A DNA stretch of 64,000 nt, taken from NCBI GenBank assembly GCA_963678775.2, contig CAXXGR010000002.1:806001-870000 (forward strand), written 5' to 3'. How positions within the stretch are numbered: position 1 is the first letter of the stretch; each line of letters starts with the position of its first letter. Under the pieces are notes generated by a model. It was not told the origin of the DNA. It was given only the letters and a program-made list of their open reading frames with translations, and did no database searches. The stretch comes from JBFHIJ01 sp963678775. Lineage in GTDB: Bacteria; Bacteroidota; Ignavibacteria; Kapaibacteriales; UBA2268. The position numbers were made by a program, and so were the translations under genes. Positions 1 through 8,917 of this stretch are shown one piece after another.

Positions 1-2
1 AT

Positions 3-515
3 GCTTCCTACTCTTATGTGTTTAATGGAAACATGAAGGTAGATGATGACAAATGGCAATACAACAGTATCATCTTTGATCATACCAACGAAGAAATACG
101 CTCTACTATATGGGAGAACAAACAGCTTGTTAGCCGTGACACTTTCAAAACTAAAAAGAAATTTAGTGATGGCGCTTCACTCTTGTATCTGGCACGCTCT
201 TTTATGGAACTTGGCAAGACGGCATACGTACCTACTTTCATAAATAATCAGCTTGTACAGACTAAAATAAATTTCCAGAAGAAACAAGAAAATATAGAAA
301 TAGATGCGGTTGACGGTGAAGTTAAATCTTTATACTTGGATGGTAGAGCCGATTGGGAAGGTGTTTATGGTCTTTCTGGGCAATTTGAAGGTTGGTTCTC
401 AGATGATCCGTCGCATATTCCACTCAAAGCTTATATGAAAGTATATGTGGGCAAAGTGAAAGTAGAATTGGTTAAATGGACAAGAACAGGTTGGAACCCT
501 CCGGCAGCAGATTAG
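3..515 (+). CDS. DUF3108-type protein, C-terminal part (5' end outside window)
   Basis: The frame is open to the left edge of the window, so this is the C-terminal 170 residues of a longer protein. GTG at 18 and ATG at 33 are internal codons rather than convincing starts; no ribosome site precedes them. The ending (FEGWFSDDPSHIPLKAYMKV followed by a GKVKVELV stretch) matches my recollection of the C-terminus of DUF3108 proteins, an uncharacterised family usually predicted to be exported or envelope-associated. Repeated short beta-strand-like segments fit that fold. A strong terminator follows 21 bp after the stop, so the gene ends its transcription unit. The molecular function of the family is not known. 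Confidence 0.7.
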   Translation, partial: ASYSYVFNGNMKVDDDKWQYNSIIFDHTNEEIRSTIWENKQLVSRDTFKTKKKFSDGASLLYLARSFMELGKTAYVPTFINNQLVQTKINFQKKQENIEIDAVDGEVKSLYLDGRADWEGVYGLSGQFEGWFSDDPSHIPLKAYMKVYVGKVKVELVKWTRTGWNPPAAD

Positions 516-535
516 ATTTCTGATATATTATATAC

Positions 536-577
536 AAAAAGCTGTATTTAGTTTATATCTAAATACAGCTTTTTTTT
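536..577. terminator. Bidirectional intrinsic terminator
   Basis: Perfect 12-bp stem (AGCTGTATTTAG, 540-551; CTAAATACAGCT, 559-570) with a 7-nt loop, flanked by an A-run on the left and an eight-base T-run on the right. It can end both the DUF3108 gene and the convergent surface-protein gene. Confidence 0.85.
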
Positions 578-665
578 GTGATTTGGATTACAAGATTTCG
601 TTTTCGCTAAGCAGTTGCTTAAACTTTTGAATCTCTATATATTTGAAATTAAGCGTGCACAATTT

Positions 666-3638
666 TTATCTCTGTTTGATGATTACAAAGCTTTCGTTAA
701 TCATCTCGCTGTTAAGCTTCAGTAAGAATTGACCATTACTTAAAGCATTCAATGGAATACTTAAAGTACCGTTACCCTCACCAATGTTTAGATACCCTTG
801 TCCTGCCAAAGATCCAGTATTAGTATATATCTTATACGAAAGTGCATCATTAAAATTAGTCTTGTAATTTATATTTACAAAATCTGAGCTCGGCATAGGA
901 GAAGGATTTGAGAGATATAGTTCATAAGGAACACCGCTCGAGCTTACTTTTAGTGGCACATCACATTTAGACATAGCATCAAAGGATATTGGTTCTGCAT
1001 CTGCGGCAACCGGTTGGTAATCAGAGAAACAATCGGCTTCTATGATTATAGTATCTCTATATTTTTCTGCGCGTACATAGTCAGGGTGGTACACAACTTC
1101 CAAGCCCATTTCACTAAAAGGAGGAATAGTTAATGGGAACTGACCTTTAGGCACAGAGAAATGTCTGTTTATTACAGCATAGGCAGATTTGATGATTTGC
1201 GGGTATTCTCCATAGTTTTCAAAATAAATTGAATCCGCAGCTAATGCACCTACTTTGAAGCTGCCAAAATACTGTTCTTCTCTTTCCGGAGAGCTGTCCA
1301 CAGTTCCGGATATTCTTAGAGATAGCGGGCTTATGGTGTCTGTCACAGTAGTTTCATTACCATATTTGTCAGTAAATCTTACAGAATAAAATGCAGGTAA
1401 TTTTAGATTAGTTACTATAAGCTGAGCAGTATAGTAAGGTGATTTGCTTTCATTACTAATAGTGATATTATTAAGCGTATCATATAGAACTTGATCTATA
1501 CCCAAGTCAAACTGAGTTGTATCAGTCACCGTGATATTAATATATTTATTACAGTCTATAGTTTGAGTATAAGCTTTAGGAGCTTCGGAATCTGCAAAAT
1601 ATTGATAAGAAATGCTGGCTATATCTCTATCAAGGCAGTCGCCTACTATATTTATAGTGTCTAAAATAGTAATAGGGGTGTCGGAAGCAACGCAAATTGG
1701 ATATTTTTTAGTTTGACCCGGTGAAATAATAATAGGTAGAGGAATATTTTCTAAACCGTAGACTTTACCAAGCGATTTGAAATTAATATCTTTTATTTCC
1801 TGCTGAAACTTGCCATAATTTTGTAGCTTTAAATCAAAGCAATATGTTTCATTGAGTTTGGAGTCTTTTTTAGGGTGCTCGTAAATGTCTAAAGATTCTT
1901 TAAAGGATTCAACTGAAACAGTAAATCCGGGAATATCTATTGATCTACTATATCCATAACCCATAGAATCTCTGACTGTATAAGAAACATTTGCATCTAA
2001 GTATTTATTTTGCACCTCGCCATCAAAAGCAATCACTTTAGGTGCTTTAGATTTATCCTGATTGAGTTGCAAATTAGTAGTAGTATCGATATTGAAATAC
2101 TCTATCCCAGAGTCATACGGCAAAGTGTCAGTTACGACTACATTAGTGGTAAAACAGTCTTTAGACTCGTTCAGTACAGGATCCTTGTGGTCAAATATTC
2201 TAAAATTCATACCTCCAATATACCCATAGGAATTTGCTTTAGCGTAGCCATATATGTAGATAGCAATATCCTTGTCGCAGGTGATAGTATGCACACCGTC
2301 GCTACTTTCTATAACTTTGTACTCATAGTCCGAATCCGGAATTGGTAGATAGCCTGCATTAGGCACAGGACTACCATCGAATTTAAGTGAAGCTTTACCT
2401 TCCGAAGGAAGAATCACAGCAACATACTGATTAGTATATAGGTTTTTTTTGTTTTCCTGAGTCTGAGTATTTATAAATTTATATTCGTTATAGAACTGTT
2501 CCTTAGGATGAATCAGCATCATCAAAGGGTCGCCAATATTATTTTGACCTGAGCTGCTTTGAGTAGTTTTTGCGTAAGTTGCTACTTGCATAGGGGCAGA
2601 AGAAGACAGATGAATAGCCTCGTCCACTTCTAATTCTAAAAATTCTGCACGTCCAAGAGTTTTATAGGCTTGTCCGTTAAGTGATATTTTATTGTTGTCA
2701 GAAGCAGAGAGCACTCTAACTAAATCTTTATTTTTTACACCAAATGAAACTGTCTCAAATGGAACAACAAAAGCAGATTTATGCCAAGATTCTACCGGTA
2801 TTAGCTGCTGAATTAAATAATCTCTGGAGGGGTTGTTTACAGTAACATCTAAAGGCACTTGTGCCCTTTGGTGACCTCCAATAACTGTAACAGGTTTAGT
2901 CGCCACTATATTAGTTCCGGTTAAATCATAAGCAACAGTTTGACTTTGTTTGGATTGGACTAAATAACTTTGACCTTGTGATAAATTAATAGTAAAAGGT
3001 TGCTCTCCATTTACCTGTGTTGGATTCCCTTTAGGAGGAGTTATCTCTACAGAAGTATTATCCTCGGTCGCGACTATTACGAATTGTGACGGAGTGACTT
3101 GTGACATAGAGGTTCTTATGCCCGCGTTATAGCTCATGACAAAATAGTTTTTGCCGATAGCATCTATTGGATAAACTAATGTAGCATCACTGGTAGTTTG
3201 GGCTTGATTTTGTATATAGACAGACACTTCATCATCTGCAATTAGTCTAAAAGAACATGGTGAGACTTTTTCGTTATCATTATCTGTATTGCCGTCACTT
3301 AATATATTACCACTTTGATTCCAACCATATAATTCAAAGTTTTTATAGTCTAAAGTAATAGTTTTAATATCGTTAACATTGGTAATCTCAAATGGTATTT
3401 TAAATTTAGCGCCCAATCTATTTGTATACTGCAACTCTCCTAAAGTTTGCTGATCTGCAGCAATAAAAATATATAGCTTGTCATCTTTCCATCCCGAACT
3501 TCCCCAATTATTATGATAATTAGGTGGGAAGGCGAACCAAAACTCTGTCCCCTTACTGTCTGCAGGTGGTTTTTCCTGTGCAAATGAGCTACTGGAAAAT
3601 AGGACTAAGGCTATAATCGTGAGTAAGACGAATTTCAT
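666..3638 (-). CDS. Secreted IgGFc-binding-type surface protein with type IX sorting tail
   Basis: A 990-residue protein with a clear signal peptide (about residues 1-20, ending SSSSFAQ). The N-terminal half opens with GTEFWFAFPPNYH and continues in the pattern of the bacterial IgGFc-binding N-terminal domain, a beta-rich extracellular module common in Bacteroidota. The middle carries several Ig-like beta segments. The last 75 or so residues form a Por/type IX sorting tail: a SNPSPMPSSDFVNI start, a NGQFLLKL core and a basic end KQR. Expected fate is export by Sec, then surface display or release by type IX secretion. Its ligand is unknown. It is transcribed alone and converges on the terminator at 536-577. 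Confidence 0.8.
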   Translation of the reverse strand: MKFVLLTIIALVLFSSSSFAQEKPPADSKGTEFWFAFPPNYHNNWGSSGWKDDKLYIFIAADQQTLGELQYTNRLGAKFKIPFEITNVNDIKTITLDYKNFELYGWNQSGNILSDGNTDNDNEKVSPCSFRLIADDEVSVYIQNQAQTTSDATLVYPIDAIGKNYFVMSYNAGIRTSMSQVTPSQFVIVATEDNTSVEITPPKGNPTQVNGEQPFTINLSQGQSYLVQSKQSQTVAYDLTGTNIVATKPVTVIGGHQRAQVPLDVTVNNPSRDYLIQQLIPVESWHKSAFVVPFETVSFGVKNKDLVRVLSASDNNKISLNGQAYKTLGRAEFLELEVDEAIHLSSSAPMQVATYAKTTQSSSGQNNIGDPLMMLIHPKEQFYNEYKFINTQTQENKKNLYTNQYVAVILPSEGKASLKFDGSPVPNAGYLPIPDSDYEYKVIESSDGVHTITCDKDIAIYIYGYAKANSYGYIGGMNFRIFDHKDPVLNESKDCFTTNVVVTDTLPYDSGIEYFNIDTTTNLQLNQDKSKAPKVIAFDGEVQNKYLDANVSYTVRDSMGYGYSRSIDIPGFTVSVESFKESLDIYEHPKKDSKLNETYCFDLKLQNYGKFQQEIKDINFKSLGKVYGLENIPLPIIISPGQTKKYPICVASDTPITILDTINIVGDCLDRDIASISYQYFADSEAPKAYTQTIDCNKYINITVTDTTQFDLGIDQVLYDTLNNITISNESKSPYYTAQLIVTNLKLPAFYSVRFTDKYGNETTVTDTISPLSLRISGTVDSSPEREEQYFGSFKVGALAADSIYFENYGEYPQIIKSAYAVINRHFSVPKGQFPLTIPPFSEMGLEVVYHPDYVRAEKYRDTIIIEADCFSDYQPVAADAEPISFDAMSKCDVPLKVSSSGVPYELYLSNPSPMPSSDFVNINYKTNFNDALSYKIYTNTGSLAGQGYLNIGEGNGTLSIPLNALSNGQFLLKLNSEMINESFVIIKQR

Positions 3639-3807
3639 GGGATACCTGATATTATTTATTTATAATTTTTATAATTTACGTATTTATATTAGCTTGTCAG
3701 GCTATTTTATAAGCGACTTTTCTAAGTCATGCTTATTTTCTTTTTCTATAGATTTAATGGTAAGTTAAATATAGTATTCATGTTATACTTTTTAGTTCAA
3801 TCTTAAA

Positions 3808-4350
3808 ATGAAAAAATTACTTCACTCAGAAATATTGGAAGAACGACTTACTCCTGAAATATCTAAAGAAGTTGAGCGTTTTCCTGTTTCAGTTATGCTG
3901 GATAACATCCGTAGTCTATATAACGTAGGCTCTATTTTTCGCACTTGCGATTCTGCAAGAGTTTCAGAATTAGTAATGTGCGGTTTTACTCCACACCCAC
4001 CAAGGAAAGAAATAGAAAAAACTGCTCTGGGAGCAGTGGATACTGTACCTTGGCAATATGAAAGCGATATTTTATCAGCTATAAAAGAACAAAAGGCTAA
4101 GGGTGTAAAAGTTATTGCTGTTGAGCTAACTGACGAGAAAAGAGAATATACTAGTCTCATACCCGAAGAGTACCCTTTATGCCTTGTGCTTGGTAACGAA
4201 TTATCCGGCATTTCAGATGAAGTTATGGCTGAATGCGATGACGCAATCGAAATACCTATGCATGGAGTCAAGCACTCTTTAAATGTTGGCGTTGCCGCCG
4301 GCATTGTTATATTTGAATCCATAAGAATATGGAAAGATAATCTCAAATAA
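3808..4350 (+). CDS. SpoU/TrmH-family RNA 2'-O-methyltransferase
   Basis: This 180-residue protein carries all three SpoU motifs: DNIRSLYNVGSIFRTCDS (about residues 33-50), LVLGNELSGI (about 126-135) and IEIPMHGVKHSLNVGVAAG (about 149-167). These build the knotted SAM-binding fold that methylates ribose 2'-OH groups in tRNA or rRNA. Both the substrate-binding arginine in motif 1 and the asparagine in motif 3 are present. The short length, with no L30e-like N-terminal domain, fits the compact TrmH/TrmL-like branch rather than RlmB. The exact target nucleotide cannot be read from sequence. It is divergent from the upstream surface-protein gene and may be co-transcribed with the mqnA-like gene. 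Confidence 0.85.
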   Translation: MKKLLHSEILEERLTPEISKEVERFPVSVMLDNIRSLYNVGSIFRTCDSARVSELVMCGFTPHPPRKEIEKTALGAVDTVPWQYESDILSAIKEQKAKGVKVIAVELTDEKREYTSLIPEEYPLCLVLGNELSGISDEVMAECDDAIEIPMHGVKHSLNVGVAAGIVIFESIRIWKDNLK

Positions 4351-4411
4351 TAAAAACCTTGCATATTAAAATACACATGATTTATTGTTTAGTTACAAAG
4401 AAAAGTATAAA

Positions 4412-5182
4412 ATGAAAAATAAAATTGCAATACCTGATACTCCTTATCTAAAGGATTTATTTGCTAATAGCGATAAGGTAAAAGAAGAATATGATTTAGA
4501 TTTTTTTGTAGTGCCTGAAGACAAAATCGGAGAATTCTTTCACAATCACCGATTTGACCTTGCTCTGCTTTCACCTGCTGAATATGTGATGGGTATAGGC
4601 AAGGCAGATTATAGAATAATTGAAGGCCCTTGCTTAGCTGCGGAAGCTTATACGAAGTTAGCTTCTGTCTATTTTAATCCAAATTTGGCAGATATTACTA
4701 CTATGGGTAGCACTACACCTGATAATTTCCTGATTAAAATCGCCAAATTGATTTTGGCAGAGAGATACGATATGCACCCGCAGTTGTTGAAATATAAAGG
4801 AAATGTATTAGATGCTCTCAAAAATCATGATGCTGTTTTATCTCTGAATACTATCAAAGAGTTAGAAGCTACTTTGGACATTACTGAGGAATGGTATATT
4901 GATTATAATGCACCGTTGCCTTTAGCTTTCTGGGTGTGTAGAAATGAAGAAGCGCCGGCTGATGTAAAAAATATAGTAAATAAGTTAGCTGTTGACTTCT
5001 TTAAAACTGATATTATTATCCATGATGAGTCAGACGATGCATCTATAGTAAGAGAAGGCAGGATCTTGAGAAACTGGAATGAAGATATAGCACAAGCCCT
5101 GGTAGACGTAACCGAGCTAATGTATTATCATCAGATTATCCCTGAAATTGGTGATGTTAAAATGTATGGTTCTGACTTATAA
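4412..5182 (+). CDS. mqnA: MqnA/MqnD-family protein, probable chorismate dehydratase
   Basis: A 256-residue soluble protein of the periplasmic-binding-like MqnA/MqnD family. Visible marks are FDLALLSPAEYVMG (the family's (A)L(I)SPxEY segment), GSTTPDNFL, and TEEWYIDYNAPLPLAFWVC, which parallels the GEEWxxxTGLPFVFAVW block of MqnA. MqnA makes 3-enolpyruvylbenzoate from chorismate in the futalosine route to menaquinone. I chose ATG 4412; a TTG 27 bp upstream is less likely. The start lies 61 bp after the methyltransferase, and the stop is 2 bp before anmK, so the pair is translationally linked. MqnD is the main alternative; the EEW block favours MqnA. Confidence 0.6.
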   Translation: MKNKIAIPDTPYLKDLFANSDKVKEEYDLDFFVVPEDKIGEFFHNHRFDLALLSPAEYVMGIGKADYRIIEGPCLAAEAYTKLASVYFNPNLADITTMGSTTPDNFLIKIAKLILAERYDMHPQLLKYKGNVLDALKNHDAVLSLNTIKELEATLDITEEWYIDYNAPLPLAFWVCRNEEAPADVKNIVNKLAVDFFKTDIIIHDESDDASIVREGRILRNWNEDIAQALVDVTELMYYHQIIPEIGDVKMYGSDL

Positions 5183-5184
5183 TT

Positions 5185-6342
5185 ATGTTTATTCCTCCAA
5201 AAATAAAGAATAAATATAGAACTGTTGGTATTATGACCGGCACCTCTATGGATGGAGTTGATACTGCCTTGGTAGACTTTTCTTTAGAGAATGGAATAAT
5301 TACATACGAGTTAGTGGACTTTATAGAATTTCCTTTCCCGGATGCACTAAAGAAAAAAATACTGTATATGCTGATGGGCGAAATAACTATGCAGGATGTT
5401 TCTTCTGTAAATACTTTTATAGCTGAGCTATATGCAGAAGCTACTACCCATTTATTGGAAAAGTCCAATATTGACAAAAACAGCATAGATTTTATCGGTT
5501 GTCATGGTCAGACTCTGTGGCACCAGCCCATAGCTGTGGAGTTTTGCGGGAAAGATATACGAAGTACTTATCAGGCTATTGATGCATCTGCACTGGCATA
5601 TAAAACCGGAATTCCTGTTGTATCTGATTTCAGATCGGCGGACATGGCTGCCGGTGGTCAGGCTGCGCCATTGGTTCCAATCTTTGATTATTACTTTCTT
5701 GCTGGCGATAATCACAGAGCTTTGCTAAACATCGGAGGGATGTCCAATGTTACGCTTCTGCCACCTTGCTGTGACAGAGACAATATAAGAGCATTTGATA
5801 CTGGCCCTGGAAATGTACTGATAGACTTAACAATGAAAAGGCTATTTGGTAAAAATTATGATGCCAAAGGAGCAGTGGCACAATCAGGCAAACCTATAAA
5901 GCCAATGTTAGATGAGCTAATGAGTATACCTTTTATACTTGACACTCCTCCTAAATCTACAGGTAGGGAGTTTTTTACAGAAGAATATTTAGATACTCTT
6001 TTGTATCAATATAAAGATGAACCTAAGGAAGATATTATCCATACTATATCTTTATTTACTGCTATATCCATCTCTAAAAATATTGAATTATTTGGCAAAG
6101 ATACTTCAGAGATTATCTGCTCTGGTGGTGGCTCAAAAAATAAGTTTTTACTGCAAACACTTTCGGAACTTCTTCCAAATTGCTCTATTAATACCGCAGA
6201 AAAGTATGGAGTAGATTCATCAGCGAAGGAAGCCATAGCCTTTGCATTCTTAGCTGTTCTTTTTGCGACAGAAAAACCCGGGAACGTCACATCTGTGACT
6301 GGCGCTAAAGAGGAAAGAATCTTAGGTAGCTTAAGTTTATAA
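5185..6342 (+). CDS. anmK: Anhydro-N-acetylmuramic acid kinase
   Basis: The 385-residue length is normal for AnmK. GIMTGTSMDGVDTAL near the N-terminus is the family's ATP-binding signature, and FDTGPGNVLID (about residues 204-214) is the second conserved block of this ASKHA-type sugar kinase. The enzyme opens the 1,6-anhydro ring of anhydroMurNAc and phosphorylates it to MurNAc-6-phosphate in peptidoglycan recycling in the cytoplasm. It begins 2 bp after the mqnA-like stop without a visible Shine-Dalgarno site, which suggests coupled translation. No murQ or permease lies nearby, so recycling partners must be elsewhere. Cell-wall gene murF follows on the opposite strand. Confidence 0.93.
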   Translation: MFIPPKIKNKYRTVGIMTGTSMDGVDTALVDFSLENGIITYELVDFIEFPFPDALKKKILYMLMGEITMQDVSSVNTFIAELYAEATTHLLEKSNIDKNSIDFIGCHGQTLWHQPIAVEFCGKDIRSTYQAIDASALAYKTGIPVVSDFRSADMAAGGQAAPLVPIFDYYFLAGDNHRALLNIGGMSNVTLLPPCCDRDNIRAFDTGPGNVLIDLTMKRLFGKNYDAKGAVAQSGKPIKPMLDELMSIPFILDTPPKSTGREFFTEEYLDTLLYQYKDEPKEDIIHTISLFTAISISKNIELFGKDTSEIICSGGGSKNKFLLQTLSELLPNCSINTAEKYGVDSSAKEAIAFAFLAVLFATEKPGNVTSVTGAKEERILGSLSL

Positions 6343-6370
6343 AGAAAAAATGATGTAATTGCTTATTGAA

Positions 6371-6390
6371 CAAGGGGTTTCACCCCCTTG
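6371..6390. terminator. Possible terminator hairpin between anmK and murF
   Basis: Seven-base inverted repeat CAAGGGG/CCCCTTG with a 6-nt loop between two convergent genes. There is no T-run on either side, so it is only a candidate. Confidence 0.35.
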
Positions 6391-6445
6391 CCATTCAGTC
6401 ACTATAATACTTTCCCATCTGTTCTAATAAAATATTTGGAATTAT

Positions 6446-7837
6446 TTATCCTAACAGATAATTGACCACCTTCTCCATCTGCATTCCACGCGAGCCTTTC
6501 ACAAGAGTTGCCGAAATATCTTTGAGGTCTTTAAGATAATTTGCCAAATCCTTGTGAGAGTCAAAATGTTTACCATTGCTTATGTTCGTTGCATTTAGTG
6601 CAAGTTTCATATTATCTCCCATAATCAAGACTTCGTCAGCAACAGAAGATGCCTGCATCAAGCATAATTTGTGCTCTTCTATAGCTTCCTCCCCTAATTC
6701 AAACATGTCTCCAAGGACTGCTACTTTTTTAAGGGCAGTATTGATTTTCTGTAAAGTTTCCAAAGATAATTGCATCGACGAAGGATTTGCATTATATGTA
6801 TCATTAAGTATTATTTTAGAATCAATTTGCGTTACCTTCATTCTTCCGTAACCGGCATCTTCTTCGTTCTTATAGCTCTCAATGCCTGATTTAATTTGGT
6901 CTGTACTAAGATCGAGCATAAAAGCTGCAGATGAAGCGGCTATGGCATTTAAAGCCGGTGCAATGCCACGTACTTGCATTTTTGCTGTTACTTTTTTATC
7001 TTCAAATTCTAAATTAATAGTTGGGAAGAGGTCTGCATCAAGCGTGTAGTCTGCTGTCATACCATTGCTATCACTCTTGCCAAAAGAAAGTTTATTTTCG
7101 AGAATTGGTTCATATTTTGCGAGTCGCTCATCATCCATGTTAATAAGAGCGATACCAGCTTTATTTCTAAGATAGCCAAAGAGGAAAGTTTCTTCCATTT
7201 CTACACCATCAAGGTTAATAAGAAACTCCAAATGCTCTTTACCTATATTAGTAATGAGTCCATGAGTCGGATTACAAATATTTGAAAGTAATGCTATTTC
7301 GCCCGGTTCATTAGTGCCAAGTTCTAAGACAGCAGCTTCGAATGACTCCTCAAGCGAAAGCAGCATAAGAGGCACGCCAACTCTATTGTTAAAGTTTTTA
7401 TAAGTTTTAAGTGTTTTATACTTTTGAGATAGCAGATGAGCAGATATTTCTTTTGTAGTCGTTTTGCCATTTGACCCGGCAATTGCAATCACAGGGATAG
7501 TAAATCTATCTCTATGAAATCTTGCAAGTTTACCCAATGCTTCTAAAGTATTATTGACTATTATATATTTATTCTTTATCTCTAAACTATCTATATTATT
7601 ATCATACCAAACTTTTTCTACAACTGCAACTGAAGCTCCTGCACGCAAGGCTTCAGTAACTTTATTATGGCCGTCAAAGTTTTCACCTTTTAGTGCAACA
7701 AATATATTACCTGACTCAATAGTGCGCGAATCAGTTGAAACAGCATTGCATTTAATAGAATTATCTGCTAAAACGTTTGCTTCTCCAAAAATCACGGAAA
7801 GTTCGTACGCATCAAAGAAAGCCGTGTTGTTGATCAT
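6446..7837 (-). CDS. murF: UDP-N-acetylmuramoyl-tripeptide--D-alanyl-D-alanine ligase
   Basis: This 463-residue Mur ligase adds D-Ala-D-Ala to UDP-MurNAc-tripeptide, the last cytoplasmic step before MraY. The N-terminal uridine-binding part includes DSRTIESGNIFVALKGENFDGH, typical of MurE/MurF. The ATP-binding loop is AGSNGKTTTKE (about residues 120-130), then YKNFNNRVGVPL, a MurF marker, and LNDTYNANPSSM, the C-terminal MurF motif. The start is supported by a purine-rich site (GAAGAGG) a few bases upstream. It is transcribed alone here, not next to murE or mraY, so the division/cell-wall cluster is split in this genome (compare ftsL-like/ftsI at 45.5-48 kb). Confidence 0.95.
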   Translation of the reverse strand: MINNTAFFDAYELSVIFGEANVLADNSIKCNAVSTDSRTIESGNIFVALKGENFDGHNKVTEALRAGASVAVVEKVWYDNNIDSLEIKNKYIIVNNTLEALGKLARFHRDRFTIPVIAIAGSNGKTTTKEISAHLLSQKYKTLKTYKNFNNRVGVPLMLLSLEESFEAAVLELGTNEPGEIALLSNICNPTHGLITNIGKEHLEFLINLDGVEMEETFLFGYLRNKAGIALINMDDERLAKYEPILENKLSFGKSDSNGMTADYTLDADLFPTINLEFEDKKVTAKMQVRGIAPALNAIAASSAAFMLDLSTDQIKSGIESYKNEEDAGYGRMKVTQIDSKIILNDTYNANPSSMQLSLETLQKINTALKKVAVLGDMFELGEEAIEEHKLCLMQASSVADEVLIMGDNMKLALNATNISNGKHFDSHKDLANYLKDLKDISATLVKGSRGMQMEKVVNYLLG

Positions 7838-8246
7838 AAATTACCTCTTCGAGATTTGTTCTTAGCTATATTATAAATATAATATTAAATCAACATTTTA
7901 TTGGTACTATTATTGAGAAGAATCGGTTTAAGACAATCAAGTACAGGAGAGACTACTCCTTTGATAGATATATTATTGCGAAAGTAAAGTAAATCAGATG
8001 TTGATAATATGGCGTTCCTTGTGTGATTGGATATTATTAGCCTCGCATTGCTCACTTTTAAACACATATAGAGCTTTGCCAAAAGCGATAAGTAGATAAT
8101 TATATAAAGCTTAGCTTTGATAACATATCTTGGCATTATTTTCGTTGTACAAAGAAGTGATAAAAGTATTTTGTTTATTTCTTGCTTTTGTTGCTGACTT
8201 TATCGATATTATGTGGCATTTTGTTTAATTAAAGAGTAGATATATC
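7838..8246. other. Divergent intergenic region between murF and fliL
   Basis: About 410 bases that must hold the promoters of both murF (-) and the flagellar genes (+). I see no convincing -35/-10 pair, sigma-28 or sigma-54 site, and no strong hairpin. A short minus-strand open frame inside it has no protein-like character. Confidence 0.5.
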
Positions 8247-8894
8247 ATGGCTGAAGAACAACAAGGCGTACAAGAACCGGAAATGCCCACGAAAAAACCT
8301 AAAAAAAGTGGTGGTGGAGGATTTTCTACACCGGTTTGGATTGGAATTATTGCAGGTGGGTTAGTTGTAAACATCGTACTAATTATTTTTGCTATCAAAC
8401 TTTTTGTAGTTCAACCGGTAGCTCCGGCTTCGGAAAATGGAAGTAAAGAACATACCGAAAATGTCGATAAAGGAAATAATAGCCATGATGGCACTCACGA
8501 AGCTGACAGCGAAGAAGATTTAGACAAGTTAGAAGAAGAGAATGTGCTTAATGGTGATGAAAATGTACAGTTTAAAGAGACCGGTAGAATCACTACTAAC
8601 CCTAAAAACAGTACTTCTTTTGTTATTTTGAATTTAGGCTTAGAATATAGAGAAAGACACAGTGAAGAGGACTCTGACGGAGGCGGTCATGGTGCTGCAG
8701 CTCCTGCAGGGCCGGATCCTGTAATGGCTAGAGTGAAAGGAGTTATCAATAATACGATAGGTTCGATGACTGTGGAAGAGTTACAAGATAGAGAAACTCT
8801 AAGAACCAAACTGAAAGAAGAAATCAAAAAAGTTTATAAAAAACATCACATTTACCTTAGAGATGTAATTTTAGTTGAGTTTTTGATACAATAG
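8247..8894 (+). CDS. fliL: Flagellar basal-body protein FliL
   Basis: A 215-residue single-pass inner-membrane protein. A lysine-rich cytoplasmic N-terminus with a GGGG stretch leads into one membrane helix (about residues 31-53, WIGIIAGGLVVNIVLIIFAI). A long acidic, low-complexity linker follows, then the conserved periplasmic FliL domain. The domain begins near residue 115 (TTNPKNSTSFVILNLGLEY) and ends with a DVILVEFLIQ tail characteristic of FliL. FliL supports the stator-rotor interface. A His/Gly/Ala-rich insertion (about residues 133-154, DGGGHGAAAPAG) is longer than in most homologues. It is the first gene of a four-gene flagellar run, 23 bp ahead of fliM. Confidence 0.88.
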   Translation: MAEEQQGVQEPEMPTKKPKKSGGGGFSTPVWIGIIAGGLVVNIVLIIFAIKLFVVQPVAPASENGSKEHTENVDKGNNSHDGTHEADSEEDLDKLEEENVLNGDENVQFKETGRITTNPKNSTSFVILNLGLEYRERHSEEDSDGGGHGAAAPAGPDPVMARVKGVINNTIGSMTVEELQDRETLRTKLKEEIKKVYKKHHIYLRDVILVEFLIQ

Positions 8895-8917
8895 CATGTT
8901 TAGACTAAAGGAAAGCT

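Noticed and set aside
3822..4376. 184-codon minus-strand frame opposite the SpoU methyltransferase gene
   Set aside because: Fully antisense to a well-supported gene; composition (Ser/Ile-rich) is typical of a shadow frame.
7885..8136. 83-codon minus-strand frame upstream of murF
   Set aside because: No ribosome site, no recognisable domain, occupies the divergent promoter region.
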